Shown: in pieces, positions 10,413 to 20,085 of the stretch
How positions within the stretch are numbered: the first letter of the stretch is position 1
Layout: each line of letters begins with the position of its first letter
Program-made: the position numbers and the translations under genes
NCBI GenBank assembly: GCA_947166135.1
Contig: CAMVDB010000001.1
Coordinates: 1 to 64,000, forward strand
Direction: 5' to 3'
Origin: an uncultured Clostridia bacterium
GTDB taxonomy: Bacteria; Bacillota; Clostridia; Oscillospirales; Acutalibacteraceae
DNA length: 64,000 bases
Notes under the pieces: model-generated
Seen by the model: the letters and a program-made list of their open reading frames with translations, nothing else
What the model was told of the DNA's origin: nothing
Databases searched by the model: none

Positions 10413-10517
10413 GTATATCAGCCGCCGACGCAATACAGGCATTATACAAAAAGGAAAACGGATCGACAGCAGATCGGCACAATCTGGCAACGCAAGATGA
10501 TTATGAAAGGTCTTTCG

Positions 10518-11594
10518 ATGAAATTAACTGAGAAGAATATATTGATCACCGGCGCCGCTGGTTTTATCGGCGCTAACCTGGTGATGGAGCTGATAAGAAC
10601 AAACGAGCCGATGACGATTATCGGGTTTGATAATATGAACAGTTACTATGATGTTTCGCTCAAGGAGTATCGTCTGGCGGAGATCGACAAACTTGTTGTT
10701 GAGAAAACACAAGTTAGCTGGAAGTTTATTAAGGGTGATCTGGCAGACAAAGCGCTAATCAACAGTATCTTTGCCGAGTACAAGCCTGATATCGTTGTCA
10801 ATCTTGCGGCGCAGGCGGGCGTACGCTATTCAATCATCAACCCCGACGCGTACATACAGAGCAACCTGATCGGTTTCTACAATGTTCTTGAAGCATGCCG
10901 CCATTCTTATGATAACGGTGCAAAGGGCGTCGAGCACCTCGTTTATGCTTCTTCCTCCTCTGTCTACGGCGGCAACACCAAGGTGCCTTTTTCGACGAAT
11001 GATAAGGTGGATAATCCTGTCTCTCTTTATGCGGTGACAAAAAAGAGTAACGAACTGATGGCGCACGCTTATTCAAAGCTATACAATATTCCCTCCACCG
11101 GGCTCCGATTCTTCACGGTTTACGGTCCCGCGGGGCGCCCCGATATGGCGTATTTCGGTTTTACCAACAAGCTGATCAAGGGTGAAACCATTCAGATATT
11201 CAACTACGGTAACTGTAAGAGAGACTTCACCTACGTTGACGATGTTGTCAAGGGCGTCAAGCGCGTCATGATGAAGGCTCCCGAAAGAAGAATCGGTGAG
11301 GATGACTTGCCTATACCTCCTTACGCAGTTTATAACATCGGCAACAGCAGTCCTGAGAATCTGCTCGATTTCGTCGATATTCTTCAGCAGGAGCTTATCA
11401 GAGCGGGTGTACTGCCTGAGAATTATAATTTTGAAGAACATAAAGAGCTTGTGTCGATGCAGGCGGGCGACGTTCCCGCGACCTTTGCCGACACGTCTCA
11501 GTTGGAGCGCGACTTCGGCTTTAAGCCGTCCACGCCGCTCAGAGAGGGACTTCGCAAATTTGCACATTGGTATAAGGACTATTATAACGTATAA
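10518..11594 (+). CDS. NAD-dependent epimerase, UDP-glucuronate 4-epimerase type
   Basis: ITGAAGFIGANL, YASSSSVYGGN, YAVTKKSNE; ORF track start 10497, start 10518 preferred for SD spacing. Confidence 0.85.
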   Translation: MKLTEKNILITGAAGFIGANLVMELIRTNEPMTIIGFDNMNSYYDVSLKEYRLAEIDKLVVEKTQVSWKFIKGDLADKALINSIFAEYKPDIVVNLAAQAGVRYSIINPDAYIQSNLIGFYNVLEACRHSYDNGAKGVEHLVYASSSSVYGGNTKVPFSTNDKVDNPVSLYAVTKKSNELMAHAYSKLYNIPSTGLRFFTVYGPAGRPDMAYFGFTNKLIKGETIQIFNYGNCKRDFTYVDDVVKGVKRVMMKAPERRIGEDDLPIPPYAVYNIGNSSPENLLDFVDILQQELIRAGVLPENYNFEEHKELVSMQAGDVPATFADTSQLERDFGFKPSTPLREGLRKFAHWYKDYYNV

Positions 11595-11604
11595 GGTGAG
11601 ATGA

Positions 11605-12837
11605 ATGAAAATCGCAGTAGCGGGCACCGGCTATGTCGGATTGTCGATTGCAGTGCTTTTAGCACAGCATAACACTGTCAAAGCAGTGGATATCATACCC
11701 GAAAAGGTGGAACTGATCAATAACAAAAAATCGCCCATTCAGGATGACTATATTGAAAAGTATTTGACTGAAAAAGAACTGGATTTAGAAGCGACGCTTG
11801 ACGCAGAGTACGCCTATCATGACGCAGATTTTGTTGTGATCGCCGCTCCGACAAATTATGACAGCAGGAGGAATCATTTCGACACCTCTGCGGTTGAAAA
11901 TGTTATCAAGCAAGTCATGAGTTATAATCCGAATGCGATTATGGTCATCAAGTCGACCGTTCCGGTAGGCTATACTGCGTACACCCGTGAAAAAACCGGC
12001 AGTAAAAATATCATCTTCAGCCCGGAGTTTTTGCGTGAATCAAAGGCGCTTTATGATAATCTTTACCCATCCCGTATTATCGTCGGAACGGATAAAAACG
12101 ATGAACGCCTGACTGATGCGGCGTACATCTTCGCAAAGCTCCTGCGGGATGGTGCGCTCAAAAAAGATATTGAGACCCGTATTATGGGATTCACAGAAGC
12201 AGAAGCAGTTAAACTCTTCGCCAACACCTATCTAGCGTTGCGCGTCAGCTACTTCAATGAGCTTGACACATATGCTGAGACGAAGGGATTGAACACACAG
12301 GATATCATTGAGGGAGTGTGCCTCGACCCTCGGATCGGATCGTTTTATAACAACCCGTCCTTCGGCTATGGCGGATATTGCCTGCCTAAGGATACTAAAC
12401 AACTGCTCGCAAACTATAATCAGGTGCCGCAGAATATGATATCAGCGATCGTGGAATCAAACCGCACCCGCAAGGATTTTATCGCTGACCGCATACTGGA
12501 AATAGCAGGCTACTACCACGAGAACAGCACCTATGACTGCCACGCCGAGCACAGCGTGACCATCGGCGTTTTCCGCCTGACGATGAAGAGCAATTCCGAT
12601 AATTTCCGTCAGAGTTCTGTTCAGGGAGTTATGAAGCGCATCAAAGCTAAGGGTGCGACGGTAATCGTGTATGAACCCACTTTACAGGACGGTACGACCT
12701 TCTTCGGATCAAGGGTCATAAATGATCTGGAAGCATTTAAAATGCAGTCAAATGCTATTATCGCCAATCGCTATGATTCCTGTCTTGACGATGTGAAGTT
12801 TAAGGTCTATACGCGCGATCTTTTTAAGAGAGATTGA
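11605..12837 (+). CDS. ugd: UDP-glucose 6-dehydrogenase
   Basis: [45 protein letters not shown]. Confidence 0.9.
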   Translation: MKIAVAGTGYVGLSIAVLLAQHNTVKAVDIIPEKVELINNKKSPIQDDYIEKYLTEKELDLEATLDAEYAYHDADFVVIAAPTNYDSRRNHFDTSAVENVIKQVMSYNPNAIMVIKSTVPVGYTAYTREKTGSKNIIFSPEFLRESKALYDNLYPSRIIVGTDKNDERLTDAAYIFAKLLRDGALKKDIETRIMGFTEAEAVKLFANTYLALRVSYFNELDTYAETKGLNTQDIIEGVCLDPRIGSFYNNPSFGYGGYCLPKDTKQLLANYNQVPQNMISAIVESNRTRKDFIADRILEIAGYYHENSTYDCHAEHSVTIGVFRLTMKSNSDNFRQSSVQGVMKRIKAKGATVIVYEPTLQDGTTFFGSRVINDLEAFKMQSNAIIANRYDSCLDDVKFKVYTRDLFKRD

Positions 12838-12870
12838 TCGGTCTGAAAAATGCAATACCTTTTCCGAGAT

Positions 12871-12905
12871 AGCCGCCTCAGCTTTTGGTTGAGAGCGGCT
12901 TTTTT
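12871..12905 (+). terminator. Intrinsic terminator
   Basis: agccgcctca...gagagcggct followed by ttttt. Confidence 0.75.
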
Positions 12906-13047
12906 CGGCTACATGGTTTTTGTGATGTTTAATTTTTGACTAAACTGTCACGGATTCTGAGCTAAAATAGGCGCTATACTTCTAATTTACAATTATAACG
13001 TTCATAATGTGCGGTATAATAAAAAAGAACTGAACGCAGGTGAAGCT

Positions 13048-13941
13048 ATGTTAACGAGAAAACAATTTGAGATACTGAGGCTGATAGCGGAACGAGAGAA
13101 CCTCCTGTCTCAGAGAATGATCGCCGGGATACTGGGATATTCTGTCGGAACCGTCAACAAGATACTGAAGGAGTTGAGCGGCTTAAACTGGCTTTCCTCC
13201 GGAAAGATCACGCAAATGGGGAGAGAGGCGCTTGAGCCTTACCGCGCAAAGCGAGCGATCTTCCTCGCGGCGGGAGTCGGCAGCCGCCTGATGCCCGTTA
13301 CATTGAATACGCCGAAGCCTTTGGTGCGCGTGAACGGCGTGCGGATGCTCGATGGACTGATCGACGCGTGCCTTGCCGTCGGGATAGAGGAGATCTATGT
13401 GACCCGCGGCTATTTTGCTGAGCAGTTCGACCAGCTCCTCTTGAAGTACCCGATGATCAAGTTCATTGAAAATCCTGTGTTCAATGAAACGAACGACATC
13501 TCCTCCGCCTACTATGCGCGTCATTTGATGCAAAACGCCTATGTATTTGAATCCGATCTGATCCTCTACCGCCCCGAGCTGATCAAAAAGTATCATTACA
13601 CCTCGGATTTCCTCGGCGTATATAAGGAGCGCTCCGACGACTGGTGCTTTGACGTCAGGGACGGCGTGATCACAGCGGAGAAGTACGGCGGCTTCAACTG
13701 CTACCAGATGATCGGTATCTCCTATTGGAGCGCGGAAGATGGCGCAAAGCTGGAGGAGCACATCGCTCAGGCGTATGAGCTTCCCGGCGGACGGGAAAGA
13801 TACTGGGAGCAAGCGCCCTTGACGGTATTTCATGATCAATATCGTGTTGAGATCATCCCCTGTCAGGAGGGGGACGTCGCGGAAATCGACACCTATAAAG
13901 AACTGAAAGCCATAGACCCTGCATATGCGGCTTTTCAATAA
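13048..13941 (+). CDS. Winged-helix domain + LicC-like (phosphocholine cytidylyltransferase-type) nucleotidyltransferase
   Basis: N-term MLTRKQFEILRLIAERENLLSQRMIAGILGYSVGTVNKILKEL (HTH); AIFLAAGVGSRLMPVTLNTPKPLVRVNG nucleotidyltransferase signature. Confidence 0.75.
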   Translation: MLTRKQFEILRLIAERENLLSQRMIAGILGYSVGTVNKILKELSGLNWLSSGKITQMGREALEPYRAKRAIFLAAGVGSRLMPVTLNTPKPLVRVNGVRMLDGLIDACLAVGIEEIYVTRGYFAEQFDQLLLKYPMIKFIENPVFNETNDISSAYYARHLMQNAYVFESDLILYRPELIKKYHYTSDFLGVYKERSDDWCFDVRDGVITAEKYGGFNCYQMIGISYWSAEDGAKLEEHIAQAYELPGGRERYWEQAPLTVFHDQYRVEIIPCQEGDVAEIDTYKELKAIDPAYAAFQ

Positions 13942-13959
13942 ATTCTAAGGAGAATTGTA

Positions 13960-15441
13960 ATGGAAAAGAACGTTCAGCAAAACCCCACCTTAAAACGTCA
14001 GCTGAATCCGATGCACGTTTGGGCGATCGCCTTCGGCTGTATCATCGGCTGGGGCTCGTTTATCAACCCGGGAAAGAAATTCCTCCCGAACTCCGGCGTT
14101 GCCGGAACCGCGATCGCGATGGCGCTCGGCGCGCTCGTCATGATGATCATCGCGTTCAGCTATGCTTATATGGTTCCGAAGTATCCGAAGGCGGGCGGTG
14201 AGTTCACCTTCACGAAGGAATGCTTTGGCAAAACCACCGCCTATATCTGCGGCTGGTTCCTCGTAGCGGCATACCTGACCAACGTCCCGATGAATTCCAC
14301 CGCGATCGGTCTAATCGTGGACGGTCTGGACGGCTCGGCAGATATCCTGAAATTCGGCTTTCATTATCAGATCGCCGGCTTTGACGTCTGGATGGGGGAG
14401 ATGCTGCTTGCCTTCGGCATCCTGATCCTGTTCGGTGTGCTGAATATCCTTGGCGTGAAGAAGGCGGGCATCGTGCAGACCGTCCTTGCCGCTTTGCTTG
14501 CCGTATCGGTCATTACCTTGACGATCGCTGCGCTGGTCAGCAGCAAGGCTTCCTTCGATAATATCGCGCCGATCTGGGGCTTTGATAAGTCCGCGGCGAT
14601 CGAGGCGGCAACTAACGGACAATATACCTCCGTCGATCAGTTTGCTCACAGCGGCTCGATGGGGATCGCCTCGGCTATCCTCGCGACCTTCGCGATCGCG
14701 CCGTGGGCGTTTGTCGGCTTTGATACGATCCCCCAGGCGGCGGAGGAGTTCAAGTTCTCCTATAAAAAGGTCAGCCTGATCATGCTGATCGCGATCATCT
14801 TCGGTTGCTTCGTCTATACCGCCAACAACACGATCGCGGCGGCGGCGCTGGAAAACTGGCCCGATCTGATCGTGGAATCCTCCTCCACTCCGTGGCTCTT
14901 ATTAGAAGCGGCGAAGCGACTGCTCGGCGTCCCCGGTATGGTGCTCGTCGGTGTAGCGGTATCCTGCGCGGTGCTGTCGGGAATCATGGGCTTCTATCTC
15001 GCGTCCAGCCGTCTGATGTACTCCATGAGCCGTGACGGCTATCTTCCTGCTTTCTTCGGAAAGGTCGACGCTAAGCACGGCACGCCGAAGAACGCGATGA
15101 TCTTCTGCATCATCATTTCTCTTGCCGGCCCGATCCTCGGTCGCGAGGCACTCGGATGGTTCGTGGATATGTCAGCGATCGGCGCGTCGATCGGCTACTT
15201 CTTCACCTGCGCGTCTACTTTGGTGACGATGAAGCGCTTCAAGGACGGCAGTATTTTCTTGAAAATCATGGCGGTCGTCGGCTTGATCTTCTCGCTTGGC
15301 TTCATGGTACTGCAATTGATTCCGATTCCCGGACTATCCGGCGTACATTTCGGAACGGAATCCTATATCATGCTCCTGGTATGGATCGCGCTCGGAATCA
15401 TCTTCTATCTCTCACAGCGCCGTAAAATGAACGCGAAATAG
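13960..15441 (+). CDS. APC-superfamily amino acid/amine permease
   Basis: 12-TM-like pattern, MHVWAIAFGCIIGWGSFINPGKKFLPNSG. Confidence 0.85.
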   Translation: MEKNVQQNPTLKRQLNPMHVWAIAFGCIIGWGSFINPGKKFLPNSGVAGTAIAMALGALVMMIIAFSYAYMVPKYPKAGGEFTFTKECFGKTTAYICGWFLVAAYLTNVPMNSTAIGLIVDGLDGSADILKFGFHYQIAGFDVWMGEMLLAFGILILFGVLNILGVKKAGIVQTVLAALLAVSVITLTIAALVSSKASFDNIAPIWGFDKSAAIEAATNGQYTSVDQFAHSGSMGIASAILATFAIAPWAFVGFDTIPQAAEEFKFSYKKVSLIMLIAIIFGCFVYTANNTIAAAALENWPDLIVESSSTPWLLLEAAKRLLGVPGMVLVGVAVSCAVLSGIMGFYLASSRLMYSMSRDGYLPAFFGKVDAKHGTPKNAMIFCIIISLAGPILGREALGWFVDMSAIGASIGYFFTCASTLVTMKRFKDGSIFLKIMAVVGLIFSLGFMVLQLIPIPGLSGVHFGTESYIMLLVWIALGIIFYLSQRRKMNAK

Positions 15442-15509
15442 TTGTTATATGATCAAACAATGACCATCCATACACCTCCATGTATGATTACCATAAAGCT
15501 ACGGTTTGT

Positions 15510-16304
15510 TTAATCGTATTCTTGAGACAATGTTTCGTAGTAACTCTCAACGGTAGTTGGCGCGCTGTAGAGTGCGCTCAGCATATAGGACTTGATGTTT
15601 TTTATGGGCTTTTTGAGCTTTTTCAAGCAATCTAATACATAGGTGATATGATCGGGCTCCAGGCTCAGAAATCTGTCGGCGACAAGCTCTTTGGGAATTT
15701 TCTCTTTTCCGATCTTGCACAACTGATCCGAGGCCATGAGTGTATCAGTCAAGAGCATGATGATCCCATCTATTTGCGAACTGCCGAACCTTTTGATTAG
15801 TTCCGGCGTTGCCAGCTTAAATTCAAATTCCTCGCGTGCCGCGCGCGCGTCATCGATCAAATCTATCACATTTGTTTGATCTTTTCTTTGTTCTTCTTTT
15901 ATTTGTAGCGTTCGATTTTCCGCGGTGGGGGAGACCGCCGTCGGATTATCCAATGACGGTTTTTCAACCTCCGGAGCATCATGAGATGTATCGGTTAACT
16001 GAACGTCGATCGGTTCCTCAAAGATCTCCCACTTGGACTTGCCGATCCGACCGTCGGAAGATCGAGTGCGAGATCTGAGCAGATATCCATTCTCTTCCAG
16101 TTCGTGCAGCGCCGAGGATAAAACGCCTTTTGTCATACCGGTGACCGCTTGCAGCCCTTCAGTTGAGTAAACCCAGCTATCCGGCAGGGAAAGCATGAAT
16201 ATCAGCAGATACTTTGCTTTTGAGGAGAGACGCATATCTCTGAGCAGGCTGTTGCTGATTTGTGTGAAATTTCCATTAGTTTTGTCTGATCTGTAAATTG
16301 CCAT
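15510..16304 (-). CDS. HTH replication-initiator-like protein (DUF6017-like C-terminus)
   Basis: MAIYRSDKTNGNFTQISNSLLRDMRLSSKAKYLLIFMLSLPDSW; paralog of 21416-22198; start set at 16304 after ggaggtaat SD. Confidence 0.65.
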   Translation of the reverse strand: MAIYRSDKTNGNFTQISNSLLRDMRLSSKAKYLLIFMLSLPDSWVYSTEGLQAVTGMTKGVLSSALHELEENGYLLRSRTRSSDGRIGKSKWEIFEEPIDVQLTDTSHDAPEVEKPSLDNPTAVSPTAENRTLQIKEEQRKDQTNVIDLIDDARAAREEFEFKLATPELIKRFGSSQIDGIIMLLTDTLMASDQLCKIGKEKIPKELVADRFLSLEPDHITYVLDCLKKLKKPIKNIKSYMLSALYSAPTTVESYYETLSQEYD

Positions 16305-16420
16305 GATAATTACCTCCAGCCTAAAATGGCATAAAAAGAACCGGCTTATTATTTCTAATAAAGCCGGCTGTGAATAACCTATTTTGTTTTGAGATACCGA
16401 TTTGGTGAATTGACTTGCCC

Positions 16421-17674
16421 TTACGGAACAATGCTGTCCTTGTTCAATAAAAAGTCGTAGATACTCATGACCAATACGCCCTCCTCTGTGTACCACGGAG
16501 CGGGGGCGTCCTTTGTAACGATGATCTTTTTGAAGTTATCGCTGATTCTCAGGAGCGAGCGCTGTTCCTGCTCCGTCTTTTCTGCTGTAGGCATCGCAAA
16601 TGCGGATTGGATGTAATAGCGTTCGGTACCCTTGTTGCAAACGAAATCTATTTCCAGCTGCTTTCGCACGGATTTCCCATTATTATCACGCGTATTGAGC
16701 TGTACGATCCCGACGTCTACGTTATAACCTCTGGAACACAGTTCGTTGTAGATGATATTTTCCATCGTATGCGTTTCCTCAAGCTGGCGGAAGTTGATGC
16801 GGGCGTTACGCAGGCCGATATCGGTGAAGTAGTATTTCAGCGGCGTATCAATATACTTTCGTCCGCGGATGTCATAGCGGTGAACCGCGCTGATCAGAAA
16901 TGCGTCGCTCAGGTATTCCAGATAATTACTGACGGTGTTGGGACTGATATTGACCTGCTTGACGCTTTTGAATGTTGCCGAGAGTTTCCGCGGATTGGTC
17001 AGAGATCCGATACCGGAGGAGAGGATATTCAGTAGCTCCTCCAGCTCCGAGCGGTTACGCACCTTATGCCGCCCGACGATATCGCTAATGTATGTTTTAT
17101 CCAGCAGAACCTTCAGAAGCTCGATCTTCTGCTCAACAGTCGGCAGGAGCACGACCGGGGGAAGTCCTCCGTAGAGCATATACTCGTTCCAAGCGTCATA
17201 GCGGTTTCCGCCATAGTTTTCCATGAACTCACAGAAGCGCAGGGGACCGATATGCAGCTCATCGCCTCGACCGCGAAATTCCGTGATGATATCCTTTGAG
17301 AGGAACTTTGCATTGCTGCCTGTGACATATACGTCCACGTTGCCCATCCGAAGCAAGCCATTGAGTACGGCTTCAAACTCGCCGAGCAGCTGAACCTCGT
17401 CAAAGAGGATATAGTACATCCCGCTGTCGGTGATCAGGCTTTTGATATACGGGTACAATACCTCCGGGTCGCGGAAGCGTTTATTCTCAAAAGAGTCAAA
17501 GCTCATTTCAATGATGTGATCCTCAGGGACGCCCTCGGATAATAAGTGCGCCTTGAACAGCGTAAACAGCAGATACGATTTGCCGCACCTGCGGATGCCG
17601 GTGATGACCTTGATCAGCCCGTTATGTTTTTTTAGAATCAACTTGTTCATCCATATTTCGCGCTTGAATTCCAT
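16421..17674 (-). CDS. AAA-family ATPase with DUF4143 C-terminus
   Basis: Walker A GIRRCGKS, Walker B YYILFDEVQ, VTGSNAKFLS; C-terminal LEIDFVCNK..RYYIQS. Confidence 0.85.
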   Translation of the reverse strand: MEFKREIWMNKLILKKHNGLIKVITGIRRCGKSYLLFTLFKAHLLSEGVPEDHIIEMSFDSFENKRFRDPEVLYPYIKSLITDSGMYYILFDEVQLLGEFEAVLNGLLRMGNVDVYVTGSNAKFLSKDIITEFRGRGDELHIGPLRFCEFMENYGGNRYDAWNEYMLYGGLPPVVLLPTVEQKIELLKVLLDKTYISDIVGRHKVRNRSELEELLNILSSGIGSLTNPRKLSATFKSVKQVNISPNTVSNYLEYLSDAFLISAVHRYDIRGRKYIDTPLKYYFTDIGLRNARINFRQLEETHTMENIIYNELCSRGYNVDVGIVQLNTRDNNGKSVRKQLEIDFVCNKGTERYYIQSAFAMPTAEKTEQEQRSLLRISDNFKKIIVTKDAPAPWYTEEGVLVMSIYDFLLNKDSIVP

Positions 17675-17690
17675 GAGATTCACTCCTGTT

Positions 17691-17798
17691 GAATATTTTT
17701 GTCGCAATACGCATTTTTGATCTATACTAAGTATAATGCGAATCTTTCGCTCTGTCAACCACCATAGAATATTTTTGCCGCAATACGCAAAAATATTC
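17691..17798. promoter_or_regulatory. Duplicated 23-mer and palindrome upstream of the ATPase gene
   Basis: gaatatttttgtcgcaatacgca (17691-17713) and gaatatttttgccgcaatacgca (17767-17789); second copy forms gaatatttttg...caaaaatattc (17767-17798). Confidence 0.7.
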
Positions 17799-17910
17799 AG
17801 TAAAATAGAGCCGCTATTTCTGATAAAGGCGACTCTGAAAAGTCAATATGTACACTGAAATGAAGTTAAGCAGACATCGAAATTTTTTCATTTTTTTAAG
17901 ATGGTTTTGA

Positions 17911-18267
17911 ACCTCTTCTTCCGGCGACGTGACGCTCCATGTACCTCGTCTGAAAGGCGTGAGCTTTGAAACAGCGATCATCGAAAGATATCGCCGCAGA
18001 GAAAGCAGTATCGAAGAGACGCTGACTTACTGTGACTTTCCATCGGAGCACTGGACGCGGATTCGGACGAACAACGTCATCGAAAGGCTGAACAGGGAGA
18101 TCCGCAGACGTACAAGAGTTGTCGGTTGTTTTCCGGACGGCAACTCGGCGCTGATGCTCGTTTGTGCCCGTCTCAGACACGTTGCCGGCACTCAGTGGGG
18201 CAACAAAAAGTATATGAACATGAAGCATTTGGAGGCGTTATTGGACGACGCTTTCCTTGCCGGTTGA
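17911..18267 (+). mobile_element. Internally deleted IS256/mutator-type transposase remnant
   Basis: GDVTLHVPRLKGVSFETAIIERYRRRESS (N-terminal block) joined directly to LTYCDFPSEHWTRIRTNNVIERLNREIRRRTRVVG (C-terminal block). Confidence 0.85.
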
Positions 18268-18410
18268 TCTTCATTCACAGATCCTGCAATCTTTTTTGCG
18301 CATAATTCTTGACAGTACCGCTTCTGCGGGAGGATTCCGGGATCTCGTCTGTCATACGCTTCTCCTGACAATCCCGCGTCTGCCAACAATTATTTTTCCT
18401 CTGAAAATAC

Positions 18411-18437
18411 AAAAAGCCCGAGTAAATCGGGCTTTTT
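18411..18437. terminator. Intrinsic terminator-like hairpin
   Basis: aaaaagcccga-gtaaa-tcgggcttttt. Confidence 0.75.
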
Positions 18438-18554
18438 GAGCTTGGTGCCAACGACGTAGACATTTACATCTCGCAGGCTCTCTTGACGAATGACTAAATA
18501 ATCACTCAAGCTTAATTATAATTTATCATATAATCTATTATTTATCAAGACTAT

Positions 18555-19601
18555 TTATACAACTTTCTTTAAAACTGGAATCTTACTAAGTATAAAAGAA
18601 ATTAAGTATGACAAAACAACTGATACTATAAATACTACAGGAATATTAATTAAAGCGAAATCAATATTGACTATTTTTATAATCCTATACATAATTGTTT
18701 CAATTAAAACATGTATAGCATATATTCCTAAACTATATTTCGAAATGGAATTTATAAGATTATTAGTATGCATATTTTTAAATTTATCTTTTATAATTAC
18801 AAAAACTGCTACTGCTTGAAATAAAACATTAATATATAAATTTCCATGCATTTGCAAAGCTTTTCCTGTAGTATTTGAAAGTATATATGTTCCCATAATA
18901 GTTATCAGTACGCCAAATAGACCCAATATATATATTATTCTTTTATTCTTAAGTTCATAATTATTAATATACCAACCTAAAATAAAATATGTTGTAAAAC
19001 CACCTACATATTTTAATGATAAGTTATTTTCTATAATATCATTTATATGTTCAAATAAATTACTATAGTTACTTCCTATACTAATGATTTGTGGAATTAT
19101 ATATGTAAAAATTATAGATAAAATAATAAAATACTCCACATATTTTTTATTAGCATCATTTACCCATAATCGTAACAATGGAACTATAAGATATAGTCCA
19201 ATTATCAAATAAACAAACCATAAATGATAATATCCCTTAATTAAAGAACCTATAATCTTAATGATATCAATAGATTCATGTTTTATTATTGAACCTACTA
19301 TATTAAATATAAAACAATACAAAACCGACCAAAAAACAAAAAAAACAATCATTCTTATTATATGGTTAATTATTTTTTGAGTTGAAAATTGATAGTTCTT
19401 ATCAAGCATTAAAGCTCCTGATATCATAATAAATAATGGAACTCCTATTCTTGCTAATCCATTAAATATATTACTTACCCAAAAATTAAACGAACCAATA
19501 TCTTTAACAACATACTGTGCACTAGAATGAATCATAATTACTGAAAAGCAAGCTATTACCCTTAAGACATCTATGTAAACTATTCTATTACTTTTTGTCA
19601 T
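18555..19601 (-). CDS. Acyltransferase family 3 membrane protein
   Basis: RIVYIDVLRVIACFSVIMIHSS, multi-TM; strongly AT-rich compared with neighbours. Confidence 0.85.
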   Translation of the reverse strand: MTKSNRIVYIDVLRVIACFSVIMIHSSAQYVVKDIGSFNFWVSNIFNGLARIGVPLFIMISGALMLDKNYQFSTQKIINHIIRMIVFFVFWSVLYCFIFNIVGSIIKHESIDIIKIIGSLIKGYYHLWFVYLIIGLYLIVPLLRLWVNDANKKYVEYFIILSIIFTYIIPQIISIGSNYSNLFEHINDIIENNLSLKYVGGFTTYFILGWYINNYELKNKRIIYILGLFGVLITIMGTYILSNTTGKALQMHGNLYINVLFQAVAVFVIIKDKFKNMHTNNLINSISKYSLGIYAIHVLIETIMYRIIKIVNIDFALINIPVVFIVSVVLSYLISFILSKIPVLKKVV

Positions 19602-19673
19602 TTTATTTTCCTCCTCAATTAAACTATATTATATAATATTTTGACAATATTTCAATAATTTTTAAGAATTTTG

Positions 19674-19835
19674 TTAAATATAAATCAATTCATTACAAAT
19701 TCTTTCTTCAGCTTGATTTTTAATAGTATTCATAGTTCCACCCCAATAAAGCATATCTGTATTTTTTATTTCTTCGGTTAAATCACTATTATCTTTTAGT
19801 TGTTTATCGTATCGGCAAATGCCTATAGAAAGATT
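19674..19835 (-). pseudogene. TnpV-like transposon-encoded protein, C-terminal remnant
   Basis: Manual minus-strand translation: DKQLKDNSDLTEEIKNTDMLYWGGTMNTIKNQAEERICNELIYI*, resembling TnpV C-terminus. Confidence 0.5.
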
Positions 19836-20055
19836 CTGAAAGCTCAATGATCAACTTGATAGGGGATGCCCGGTTCGTGAACTCAAGCGGTCAAAAAACG
19901 GACAAATCTGAATATTTCCAGTGAGTCTAAATCTATTCGTTCTTTGTTCAAAAAAGCAGAAAAAGTCTGGAAAAATGAAAAAATCTAAAAATTTTTTAGT
20001 ATCGCATAGGAAAGCCATTTTTGAGGATATAAATCAAGCTTTTTTATAAAAAAAC

Positions 20056-20085
20056 TTGACAAATTTGGCGAAATAGGGGTATAAT
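20056..20085 (+). promoter_or_regulatory. Sigma70/SigA-type promoter
   Basis: ttgaca (20056-20061) N18 tataat (20080-20085). Confidence 0.75.
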
